A stretch of 5,835 nt of DNA from an uncultured Candidatus Saccharibacteria bacterium (GCA_915070155.1 CAJZFK010000048.1:1-5835); one strand, 5' to 3'. Positions 1 to 5,832 are shown, counted from the first letter of the stretch. Made by a program: numbers and translations. The notes: generated from the letters alone by a model not told the origin.

Positions 1-2
1 CT

Positions 3-92
3 TGGCGGAAGGAGAGGGATTCGAACCCTCGAACAGATTGCTCCGTTACACGCGTTCCAGGCGTGCCAGTTCAACCACTCCTGCACCCTTCC
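3..92 (-). tRNA. tRNA-Ser with GGA anticodon, class II, CCA encoded
   Basis: Read on the minus strand this folds completely. The acceptor stem GGAAGGG pairs with TCCTTCC (one G-T pair), and the discriminator is G. The D stem is CAG/CTG. The anticodon stem CACGC/GCGTG encloses the loop CTGGAAC, giving anticodon GGA at 56-58. A 6-bp variable arm AACGGA/TCTGTT (one wobble pair) has the loop GCAA, and the T stem GAGGG/CCCTC encloses TTCGAAT. The long variable arm and the GGA anticodon identify a serine tRNA reading UCC and UCU codons. The body is 87 nt (6-92), and a CCA is genomically encoded at 3-5. It is transcribed divergently from the ABC transporter operon. The sequence is complete, but the downstream end and any terminator lie beyond the window edge. 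Confidence 0.97.
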
Positions 93-101
93 TTGTTGAT
101 A

Positions 102-110
102 ATTATACCA
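102..110 (-). promoter_or_regulatory. Extended -10 promoter element of tRNA-Ser
   Basis: On the minus strand the sequence TGGTATAAT is a perfect TATAAT box with an upstream TGn extension. It ends 9 nt before the first base of the tRNA at 92, so transcription would begin within a few bases of the mature 5' end. No good -35 hexamer is visible at 16-18 bp upstream (17-bp spacing gives CATAAG), which fits an extended -10 promoter that depends little on the -35 contact. This is inference from consensus only. Confidence 0.6.
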
Positions 111-131
111 CAACTTTATTGTCCCTTATGG

Positions 132-161
132 TTGCACTTAATAACATTCATTCTCTATAAT
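132..161 (+). promoter_or_regulatory. Sigma-70-type promoter of the ABC exporter operon
   Basis: A TTGCAC box (132-137, 4 of 6 to TTGACA) is separated by 18 bp from a perfect TATAAT (156-161). Transcription would be expected to start about 6-9 bases later, around 167-170, right at the ATG at 171. The predicted mRNA would therefore have almost no 5' leader, and no Shine-Dalgarno motif is visible ahead of that ATG. This promoter lies back to back with the tRNA-Ser promoter in a 78-bp gap. Confidence 0.6.
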
Positions 162-170
162 AAGTCAAAG

Positions 171-965
171 ATGAAAGAAACTATTCCACCACGCATTAGG
201 CTTGTTAATGTCACCAAAAAATTTGGCTTTGGCGATGCTGAGATTCGCGCCTTAGATAACGTCGATTTAACCGTTAAAAAGGGTGAATTTATCGCTATTA
301 TGGGCCCAAGTGGCTGCGGAAAAACTACTTTATTAAACACCCTTGGACTATTAGACCAGCCATCAGAGGGCGAATATTATCTGGACGATGTCGCTGTCGA
401 CAATCTCAGCTCACGACGACGCGCCAAAATTCGCTCCAAACACATCGGCTTCGTTTTCCAGAATTTCAATCTTATTCCTCGCCTGACTGTAATTGAAAAC
501 GTGGCGTTGCCGTTAACGTATAAAGGGCTTGGAAAGGTTAAGCGACTCCAAGAAGCTAGCCGCATTCTGAAAACTTTTCATCTGGGACAGCGCGAATATT
601 ACATGCCGCATCAATTGTCTGGCGGTCAGGTTCAGCGCGTAGCAATTGCCAGAGCGTTGGTTAATAGTCCGTCAATTATCTTAGCCGACGAGCCAACAGG
701 AAATTTGGATAGCAAATCGAGTCATCTCATTATGGAAGAATTGTCCGACCTACATCGTCGCGGCAATACTATAATTATGGTTACTCACAACCCAGAATTG
801 ACTCATTATGCCAGTCGCGTCATCACTATGTTGGACGGAAAAATCGACACTGACGAACATAAGGAAAAGCGCAAGTTCACTAAGAAGTTAATTGTAGACG
901 ATGAAAAAGAAGAAAAACCTAAGAAGCAAAAATCTTCAAAGAAATCGAGGGCGAAAAAATCGTGA
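171..965 (+). CDS. ABC transporter ATP-binding protein, MacB/LolD type, with Lys-rich C-terminal tail
   Basis: This 264-residue protein is the nucleotide-binding subunit that would power the permease encoded immediately downstream. All catalytic motifs are intact: Walker A GPSGCGKT (45-52), Q-loop Gln97, signature LSGGQ (149-153), Walker B IILADE with catalytic Glu174, D-loop NLD (178-180) and H-loop His206. The spacing and the PTGNLD segment are typical of the MacB/LolD/FtsE group. Members are usually about 220-240 residues. Here residues from about 225 form a charged extension ending in a dense Lys/Ser run, likely disordered and on the cytoplasmic face. The ATG at 171 is chosen because translation then begins just before the first conserved strand. 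A frame-compatible GTG at 63 would overlap the tRNA and precede the promoter. The stop overlaps the permease start by 4 bp (GTGA), indicating translational coupling. The substrate cannot be read from the sequence; peptide, lipid or drug export are all possible. Confidence 0.93.
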   Translation: MKETIPPRIRLVNVTKKFGFGDAEIRALDNVDLTVKKGEFIAIMGPSGCGKTTLLNTLGLLDQPSEGEYYLDDVAVDNLSSRRRAKIRSKHIGFVFQNFNLIPRLTVIENVALPLTYKGLGKVKRLQEASRILKTFHLGQREYYMPHQLSGGQVQRVAIARALVNSPSIILADEPTGNLDSKSSHLIMEELSDLHRRGNTIIMVTHNPELTHYASRVITMLDGKIDTDEHKEKRKFTKKLIVDDEKEEKPKKQKSSKKSRAKKS

Positions 966-2173
966 AAATATTAGTAAAAAATCATTTTGAAAACGCTACT
1001 CAGGCGCTACGAGCTAATCGTGGACGAACATTTTTGACAATTGTAGGCGTAGCTATTGGTATCGCCAGCATCACCATGGTTCTATCTCTAACTGGCGGAT
1101 TTAATCACCTATTCGGCGACAATTCCAACCAATCATCCACTCCTGTCGCTATTGTTAAGTCTGGTAATCAAAAAGCCGTCCCGAATCTGCTGACCGAATC
1201 CGACAACACGACGACAGTCAACACATTGACTGAAACGGACGCCAGGGATATAGGAAAAATTGCCAATACGAAAGCCGCACCAATTGCCTTCCTGCACGCC
1301 GAGTTGCGCGCCCGCGAAGGTAAAGTCGATATCCAAAACGCTGCATTAATCGGTAGTACGGAATCGCTAAAAGACGTCGCCAATTTGCAAATTGCTACTG
1401 GGCAATTTATTAACGACATCGGCGGAGTTGTCGTCGGTCAGCAATTGTCGGTCGATTTGTTCGGCACCGAAAGATCCATCGGAAACGTTATTTACATCCG
1501 AAATCAACCATTGACTGTTGTTGGCGTGTTGAAGAATATTGAAAATCCAGCCAGTTATTTGGACGTGAATTTTAATAACGCCGCCATTATTCCATTGTCC
1601 GTGATAAAAAAATTCACCCAAGGAACGCCGCAAATTCAGCAAATCATCGTAACTACCAAAGATCATAAAAATCTCAATTCAGTCATAAAATCGGCTGACG
1701 ATATTTTGAAGAAGAATCATGATAGCGATAAGAATTATCGAATCGTTTCTGGCGAAGAGATAAACGAAAAGAAGTCTAATGTCGCGAAGTTTCTCTCGAT
1801 AATCTTAACTGTCATCGGCATTATTTCTCTGTTAATCGGTGGAATAGGCGTTATGAACGTGATGCTTGTCAATGTCGCCGAGCGCCAGCGTGAAGTCGGC
1901 GTCAGACGAGCCGTCGGCGCCACGGGCTGGGATATCATCAATCAATTCTTAATCGAGGCAGCAATTATCGGATTTCTCGGCGGAATATTGGGCTACGGAC
2001 TAGGCTTGGCGGGAGCTTATATTGCCAGCTTATATTTGCCGCTCACGCCTTATATTTATTGGCAAACAGCCGTCTTATCAATTGGACTATCAATAATCAT
2101 CGGCGTAATTTCTGGCGTATATCCAGCAGCCCGCGCCACTAGACGCGACCCAATCGAATCTCTACGATATTAA
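962..2173 (+). CDS. ABC transporter permease, MacB/FtsX family
   Basis: This 403-residue integral membrane subunit has the MacB topology. TM1 (about 23-45) is followed by a large extracytoplasmic domain (about 46-275), then three more membrane segments (about 277-304, 328-358, 366-390). Family hallmarks are the segment after TM2 with ERQREVGVRRAVGA (307-320), where the cytoplasmic coupling helix contacts the ATPase, and the C-terminal YPAARATRRDPIESLRY, very like other MacB-type permeases. The start is a GTG that overlaps the ATPase stop (GTGA). A GAGGG at 947-951 may serve as ribosome-binding site at slightly long spacing, with coupling to the upstream gene also likely. The outer domain begins with a Ser/Thr/Asn-rich stretch (about 54-92). 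No MacA-like periplasmic adaptor is encoded nearby, so this is probably a two-component exporter or mechanotransmitter in a cell without an outer membrane. The substrate is unknown. Confidence 0.92.
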   Translation: MKILVKNHFENATQALRANRGRTFLTIVGVAIGIASITMVLSLTGGFNHLFGDNSNQSSTPVAIVKSGNQKAVPNLLTESDNTTTVNTLTETDARDIGKIANTKAAPIAFLHAELRAREGKVDIQNAALIGSTESLKDVANLQIATGQFINDIGGVVVGQQLSVDLFGTERSIGNVIYIRNQPLTVVGVLKNIENPASYLDVNFNNAAIIPLSVIKKFTQGTPQIQQIIVTTKDHKNLNSVIKSADDILKKNHDSDKNYRIVSGEEINEKKSNVAKFLSIILTVIGIISLLIGGIGVMNVMLVNVAERQREVGVRRAVGATGWDIINQFLIEAAIIGFLGGILGYGLGLAGAYIASLYLPLTPYIYWQTAVLSIGLSIIIGVISGVYPAARATRRDPIESLRY

Positions 2174-2174
2174 A

Positions 2175-3215
2175 TTAACTAAGTTCCGCTTTCAATTTTT
2201 CAACCAACTGAACTGGACCAGGATTAACTCCATTAAGAATAGCTGTGTAAATACTAGCCGCGTCAGCCAGCACCAAGCCCCACAGCAATTGCTCCATAAG
2301 CGTCTTTCCTTGAAGTTCCAGTACGTGTGCCTTTGGTCGCTTACCACTTAACAGTCGGTCGCTCAGCTCCATTCGCTCGCGGATTCTGTCCCGCTCCAAA
2401 TTGCTACGAATATCAAAAACCGTAAATGGCTTTTCCACTGGATGCGACGACCAACCGATAAATTCGTTATGATTAAATTCTGGATATTGATTCGAGAACG
2501 CCAAATTCTTCGCCGATTCATTCCAGCTAATTTTCCACTTATACGCCAGCGGCCAAGTCAATTCACCGCCAAAAACAACCAGCGTCTTGCCAATTGTTAA
2601 TTTCGCAATCTGCTTCGCCAAATTATCAGCTTCTGGCGTTTTGGCTGTCCAATTAGATATTTCGCCCGCCAACCAATCAGCACTATTTTTCACCTGATCA
2701 TACAAATCATTATCAATCACCCAAAAATGTTGTAATAATTTCAACAATCCTCGCAGATGATAAACCGTCGACATTCGTGGCTGCGCGCCAGCTGGAACTT
2801 GGGCGTAAGTTACATTGTCATTTTTCGCTCGCTCAATCAACGCTCCGCCAGTCGACATAGCTGCCAAACACGCCTTCTTCTCCAATGCTTGCTGATAACA
2901 ACTCAGAGTTTCCTCGGTATTGCCCGAATGACTAACCGCAATGACCAACGTTTCCTCGCTCACAAATCCCGGCAAATCATAGCCCTTCACCACTTCAAGC
3001 GGAATATGCAACCAGCCCGCGGTCAAAACTCGAACCATATCAGCCGCTAAAGCCGAACCGCCCATTCCCGCGATCACGATATTCTTAAAATCTCGGCGCT
3101 GATTCGCACCTTCGTGGATCGACACTTCATATCGAGCTTGTTCTGGAATATTCAAAACGCCGCTTAAAACGTCGCCTGGATCATATTGTTTTATCACATT
3201 CATATCATCTAACAT
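2175..3215 (-). CDS. Bifunctional phosphoglucose/phosphomannose isomerase (SIS domains)
   Basis: This 346-residue cytoplasmic enzyme is expected to interconvert glucose-6-phosphate or mannose-6-phosphate with fructose-6-phosphate, linking glycolysis and pentose phosphates to mannose-containing surface sugars. Family motifs are in order: GMGGSA (50-55), SHSGNTEET (95-103), STGG (121-124), PAGAQPR with the likely catalytic Arg147, and NESAK with Glu233. FNHNEFIGW carries His249, and Lys340 lies near the C-terminus. The 16-residue Glu-to-His spacing matches what I recall for the Pyrobaculum PGI/PMI (Glu203, His219). The usual Asp-Pro-Thr-Pro-Val ahead of the C-terminal Lys reads NPGPV here. The ATG at 3215 is chosen because AAGGAG lies 6 nt upstream; an in-frame ATG at 3203 lacks such a site. 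The gene converges on the permease with only 1 bp between stop codons. Length is normal for the family. Confidence 0.92.
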   Translation of the reverse strand: MLDDMNVIKQYDPGDVLSGVLNIPEQARYEVSIHEGANQRRDFKNIVIAGMGGSALAADMVRVLTAGWLHIPLEVVKGYDLPGFVSEETLVIAVSHSGNTEETLSCYQQALEKKACLAAMSTGGALIERAKNDNVTYAQVPAGAQPRMSTVYHLRGLLKLLQHFWVIDNDLYDQVKNSADWLAGEISNWTAKTPEADNLAKQIAKLTIGKTLVVFGGELTWPLAYKWKISWNESAKNLAFSNQYPEFNHNEFIGWSSHPVEKPFTVFDIRSNLERDRIRERMELSDRLLSGKRPKAHVLELQGKTLMEQLLWGLVLADAASIYTAILNGVNPGPVQLVEKLKAELS

Positions 3216-3221
3216 CTTGCG

Positions 3222-3227
3222 CTCCTT
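3222..3227 (-). promoter_or_regulatory. Ribosome-binding site of the isomerase gene
   Basis: AAGGAG on the minus strand, 6 nt upstream of the ATG at 3215. It decides between that start and an in-frame ATG four codons later at 3203. Confidence 0.75.
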
Positions 3228-3229
3228 GA

Positions 3230-3282
3230 TTAACTCATGTTATAGTGTAACATATATAAGCTTAAACAATTTAATATATAAG
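3230..3282. promoter_or_regulatory. Overlapping divergent promoters for the isomerase and the 169-residue protein gene
   Basis: The whole gap between the two divergent genes is 77 bp and AT-rich. For the plus-strand gene, TTAACT (3230-3235), a 17-bp spacer and TATATA (3253-3258) make a reasonable promoter with a leader of about 28 nt. A second TATATA at 3275-3280 would start transcription on top of the ribosome-binding site and is less likely. For the minus-strand gene, TATAAC (3239-3244) is the best -10, with only weak -35 candidates near 3262-3269. The two promoters would overlap, so they may compete or be co-regulated. Confidence 0.4.
3237..3253. repeat. Perfect inverted repeat in the divergent promoter region, possible operator
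   Basis: ATGTTA-TAGTG-TAACAT has two 6-bp arms around a 5-bp spacer. It covers the minus-strand -10 candidate and sits between the putative plus-strand -35 and -10. The arm-to-arm distance of 11 bp is about one helical turn, as expected for a small dimeric regulator, but in AT-rich DNA a 6-bp repeat can arise by chance. Confidence 0.35.
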
Positions 3283-3286
3283 GTGG
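3280..3286 (+). promoter_or_regulatory. Ribosome-binding site of the 169-residue protein gene
   Basis: AAGGTGG, 6 nt upstream of the ATG at 3293, supports that start. It is a one-mismatch Shine-Dalgarno sequence. Confidence 0.65.
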
Positions 3287-3292
3287 GTTATA

Positions 3293-3802
3293 ATGGATTC
3301 TCAAGCTAATCAATCATTCAGTGACGACCAAGAACTGGCTAAGGTATTAGCTGGCGTATCACAAAATACAGACAATAATTTACAATTTGAAGAGACAAAT
3401 GCTACAGCTTCACCTGTTATTAATCCTGCAACCATCTCACCGGATCCTGTCGCTACAGATCAGAACGATGAGCCTGCTATTGACACAGCGAAATCTCCTG
3501 TTTCAGAGCCAGTTACGCCAACTCCAGCAGTCAGCGCACCAGCTCCAACTGCAGCCGCAGATCCTGCGCTTGATACGATTAAGCAAACTGCCTTGAACGA
3601 GTTGCGTCCATTAGTCGACAAGCTAGATGTTTCCCCAGAAGAAAAGTTTGACACTTACCTATTACTTCTTCGTTCTACGGACGATAAAACTCTGATCGCA
3701 CCAGCACACGACGCTGCCGTAGCTATTGTTGACGAAGCTCGTCGTGCTCAAGCCTTGTTGGACATCATTAAAGAAATCGACTACTTATCAAATCCTCGAT
3801 AG
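3293..3802 (+). CDS. Uncharacterised small acidic protein: disordered N-terminal half, helical C-terminal domain
   Basis: I cannot assign a function to this 169-residue protein. Residues 1-30 are polar and may hold one short helix (about 11-21). Residues 31-92 are a low-complexity Pro/Ala/Thr/Asp-rich linker, almost certainly disordered. Residues 93-166 look like a compact all-helical domain with an amphipathic pattern, including SPEEKFDTYLLLLRS (114-128) and RRAQALLDIIKEIDYL (150-165). No signal peptide, membrane segment or cysteines are seen, so it is probably cytoplasmic. The helical part resembles, from memory, small hypothetical proteins recurring in Saccharibacteria; this was not checked. 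The coding call rests on a good ribosome-binding site, a start close to a plausible promoter, and a strong terminator 11 bp after the stop. Overlapping frames on both strands are shadows of this gene. It is monocistronic. Confidence 0.85.
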   Translation: MDSQANQSFSDDQELAKVLAGVSQNTDNNLQFEETNATASPVINPATISPDPVATDQNDEPAIDTAKSPVSEPVTPTPAVSAPAPTAAADPALDTIKQTALNELRPLVDKLDVSPEEKFDTYLLLLRSTDDKTLIAPAHDAAVAIVDEARRAQALLDIIKEIDYLSNPR

Positions 3803-3813
3803 TCCATTCCTCC

Positions 3814-3850
3814 AAAATAAAAACCCGCCATTTTCGGCGGGATTTTTATT
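3814..3850. terminator. Bidirectional rho-independent terminator between convergent genes
   Basis: CCCGCC (3824-3829) and GGCGGG (3836-3841) form a 6-bp all-GC stem with a 6-nt loop ATTTTC. It is followed by TTTTT on the plus strand and preceded by a run of A on the other side (3819-3823, then AAAA at 3814-3817), giving a U-tract in both directions. It ends the 169-residue protein gene (stop at 3802) and the groES-groEL operon (stop at 3864) from opposite sides. Confidence 0.93.
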
Positions 3851-3863
3851 GCTCGGGGCAGAT

Positions 3864-5507
3864 TTACATCATACCCATTCCCGGCATACCACCAGGAGCA
3901 GCTGCAACTTCAGCCTCTGGAATATCAACCACCAAAGCGCCCATAGTTGCCGCAGTTGATGCAATTGACACTGCATTTTGAACAGCTTCTTTAGTCACGC
4001 GAGCTGGATCAATAACACCAGCCTTCTTCACGTCAATTAGACCATCTTCTGGCTTCATAACGTTAACGCCGAATCCAGGTTTGCCAGATTCAACTTGAGC
4101 AAGCAGCGCATCAGCATTCAACCCAGCATTTTTCATAATCTGTAAGAACGGTTGCTTCAGAGCGTCTTTCAAGATTTGTCGACCAACCGACAAACTATCT
4201 GCGCCGCTAACTTTTAGATTGCCAGCCAAATTGACCAAAGTTACGCCACCACCAGCGACAATTCCCTCAGCCAAAGCCGCCTTAGTAGCCGCCACGGCGT
4301 CATCAACGCGGAATTTCTTCTCGTCAATCTCTGTTTCAGTCGCGCCACCAACTTTAATAACCGCAACTTTACCAGATAGTGCCGCGGCACGCTTGTCGAA
4401 TTGTTCTTTTTCATACTCGCTTGAAGCATTTTCCGAGAGCGACTTAATCTCAGCAATTCGCTCCTTCACACCTGAAGGCTTGCCCGCGCCTTCGATAATT
4501 GTCGTTTCGTCTTTACCAACAATCACCTTACGTGCCGAACCCAAAACTTCCAAACCAGCGTTTTCGAATGTCAATCCGTGATCTTCAGAAATCACAGTTG
4601 CACCAGTTAGCACTGCGATATCACGAAGCACGTCTTTACGACGATCACCGAAACTTGGCGCCTTAACAGCTACGGTATTAAATACGCCCTTCAATTTGTT
4701 CAAGACCAAAATACTCAATGCCTCGCCCTCAACTTCATCAGCAATCAAAACCACATCTTTCTTGCCGCTTTGTGCCAATTTTTCCAACATTGGCAAGAAT
4801 TCCTGCACGCTAGAAATCTTCTTGTCGGTGATTAGGATTGCTGGCTTTTCGTACACAGCTTCCTGGCGACCCGCGTCAGTAACAAAGAACGGACTCACCC
4901 AACCCTTGTCCAAGCTAAAACCTTCGACAACTTCAGCTTCTAACTCCAAACCTTGACCAGCCTCAACAGTAACCACGCCGTCTTTGCCAACTTTCTCGAT
5001 TACGCCAGCAATCAATTTACCAATTTCCGCATCTCCCGCCGAAATCGTAGCGACTTCAGCCACGCGGTCAGACTTGCCTTCAATCGGCTCAGCCAATTTG
5101 TTCAATTCTTTAACAATTTCCGCGCCAGCTTGCTCGATGCCTTTCCTAAGTTCCATCGGATTATGTCCAGCCGCAATCAATCGATTCGCCTCTTTCAAAA
5201 TCGAGTATGTCAGCACTGTTACGGTCGTCGTGCCGTCGCCTGCTTGCTTGTTCAAGTTCTTAGCGGCCTGCTTGATTAAATCGGCACCGACTTTATAACC
5301 TAGCGTTTCGTCATCGTTTTCTGGCAATTCAATTCCTTCAGCCACAGTTACGCCGTCATGAGTAACCGTTGGACCGCCAAAACCCTTCGCGATCACAACA
5401 TTGCGACCCTTTGGACCGTAAGTTACTTTAACTGCGTCGTATAGCGATTTAGCTCCGCCAAGCACGCGATTTCGCGCATCGTCATCATAAAAAACTTTTT
5501 TTGCCAT
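3864..5507 (-). CDS. groEL: Chaperonin GroEL (Hsp60, large subunit)
   Basis: This 547-residue protein, full length for the family, forms the double-ring ATP-driven folding chamber in the cytoplasm and works with GroES encoded just upstream. Visible hallmarks are GPKGRNV (31-37), HDGVTVA (50-56, with Asp51), the nucleotide-binding AGDGTTT (89-95), the VDDA segment with Asp403 matching the catalytic Asp398 of E. coli, and AGGG (418-421). The apical helices are intact (EFLPMLEKLA at 236-245 and VEGEALSILV at 259-268). The C-terminus ends in a short Gly/Met tail, PGGMPGMGMM. The residue before GPKGRNV is Tyr30 instead of the usual Leu. The ATG at 5507 is chosen for the conserved MAKK start and the GGGGAG ribosome-binding site; an upstream in-frame ATG at 5534 overlaps the end of groES and adds nine unconserved residues. 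Confidence 0.98.
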   Translation of the reverse strand: MAKKVFYDDDARNRVLGGAKSLYDAVKVTYGPKGRNVVIAKGFGGPTVTHDGVTVAEGIELPENDDETLGYKVGADLIKQAAKNLNKQAGDGTTTVTVLTYSILKEANRLIAAGHNPMELRKGIEQAGAEIVKELNKLAEPIEGKSDRVAEVATISAGDAEIGKLIAGVIEKVGKDGVVTVEAGQGLELEAEVVEGFSLDKGWVSPFFVTDAGRQEAVYEKPAILITDKKISSVQEFLPMLEKLAQSGKKDVVLIADEVEGEALSILVLNKLKGVFNTVAVKAPSFGDRRKDVLRDIAVLTGATVISEDHGLTFENAGLEVLGSARKVIVGKDETTIIEGAGKPSGVKERIAEIKSLSENASSEYEKEQFDKRAAALSGKVAVIKVGGATETEIDEKKFRVDDAVAATKAALAEGIVAGGGVTLVNLAGNLKVSGADSLSVGRQILKDALKQPFLQIMKNAGLNADALLAQVESGKPGFGVNVMKPEDGLIDVKKAGVIDPARVTKEAVQNAVSIASTAATMGALVVDIPEAEVAAAPGGMPGMGMM

Positions 5508-5514
5508 AATTAAA

Positions 5515-5520
5515 CTCCCC
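5515..5520 (-). promoter_or_regulatory. Ribosome-binding site of groEL
   Basis: GGGGAG on the minus strand, 7 nt before the ATG at 5507, within the 16-bp groES-groEL gap. It supports the 547-residue product over the longer reading frame. Confidence 0.75.
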
Positions 5521-5523
5521 TTT

Positions 5524-5793
5524 TTATCCAACAACCGTTGCTAAAATATCTTCTTCGCGAACAACCAAATATTCCGTGCCGTCAATTTTCAAATCCGTAG
5601 TCGAATATTCCTTATAGACAATCCGATCACCGACTTTGACGTTCTTCACATCGCCGCCAACTGCTTTAACTTCCGCAACTACCGGCTTTTCTTTAGCGTT
5701 ATCAGGCAAGTAAATTCCGCTCGCTGTCTGAGTCTTTGCTTCTTCACGCACCGCTACAACACGGTCGCCAAGAGGCTTAATAGGTGTACTCAC
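5524..5793 (-). CDS. groES: Co-chaperonin GroES (Hsp10), short form
   Basis: This 89-residue protein forms the heptameric lid of the GroEL chamber. It starts with the conserved PIKPLGDRVV. The mobile loop (about 17-36) has the GroEL-binding tripeptide region GIYLPDNA, and the C-terminus is EEDILATVV. It is about 8 residues shorter than the 97-residue E. coli protein. The missing residues fall in one place: AVG (44-46) is joined to VKVGD (52-56) by 5 residues where E. coli has 14, so the roof beta-hairpin is largely absent. The start is GTG at 5793, chosen because GGAGGA lies 4 nt upstream and the family begins here. An ATG four codons upstream (5805) would overlap that site. The reading frame stays open to the window edge, but this is leader sequence. 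It is the first gene of a two-gene operon with groEL, 16 bp downstream. Confidence 0.96.
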   Translation of the reverse strand: MSTPIKPLGDRVVAVREEAKTQTASGIYLPDNAKEKPVVAEVKAVGGDVKNVKVGDRIVYKEYSTTDLKIDGTEYLVVREEDILATVVG

Positions 5794-5797
5794 GTTA

Positions 5798-5803
5798 TCC
5801 TCC
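5798..5803 (-). promoter_or_regulatory. Ribosome-binding site of groES, fixing the GTG start
   Basis: GGAGGA on the minus strand, 4 nt ahead of the GTG at 5793 (5 nt when counted from GGAGG). The strong match decides in favour of GTG over the in-frame ATG at 5805, which overlaps the site. Confidence 0.75.
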
Positions 5804-5807
5804 ATTT

Positions 5808-5832
5808 CGTTAACAACGTATCTATTGTAACG
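5808..5832. repeat. Imperfect inverted repeat at the groES promoter, possible operator
   Basis: CGTTAACAA (5808-5816), an 8-bp spacer and TTGTAACG (5825-5832) form an inverted repeat in which one arm has a single extra A. It overlaps the putative -10 box and start of transcription of groES. It does not match the CIRCE consensus TTAGCACTC-N9-GAGTGCTAA. An operator role is inference from position and symmetry. Confidence 0.4.
5824..5829 (-). promoter_or_regulatory. Candidate -10 box of the groES-groEL operon
   Basis: TACAAT on the minus strand (5 of 6 to TATAAT) would start transcription near 5817, giving a leader of about 24 nt that contains the ribosome-binding site. The -35 position lies outside the window. 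Confidence 0.45.

Noticed and set aside
63..170. N-terminal extension of the ABC ATPase from a GTG at 63
   Set aside because: It overlaps the tRNA-Ser gene, lies upstream of the promoter, and encodes residues that do not belong to the ATPase fold.
1381..1394. Perfect 14-bp palindrome CAATTTGCAAATTG
   Set aside because: It lies inside the permease coding sequence and encodes ordinary residues (Asn-Leu-Gln-Ile-Ala); with no promoter nearby it is probably chance in AT-rich sequence.
4219..5298. Several plus-strand open frames opposite groEL
   Set aside because: They are antisense shadows of a highly conserved gene, with low-complexity Ser/Asn-rich translations and no family motifs.
5508..5534. 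Longer groEL starting at the ATG at 5534
   Set aside because: It overlaps the end of groES and adds nine unconserved residues; the conserved MAKK start has its own GGGGAG ribosome-binding site.
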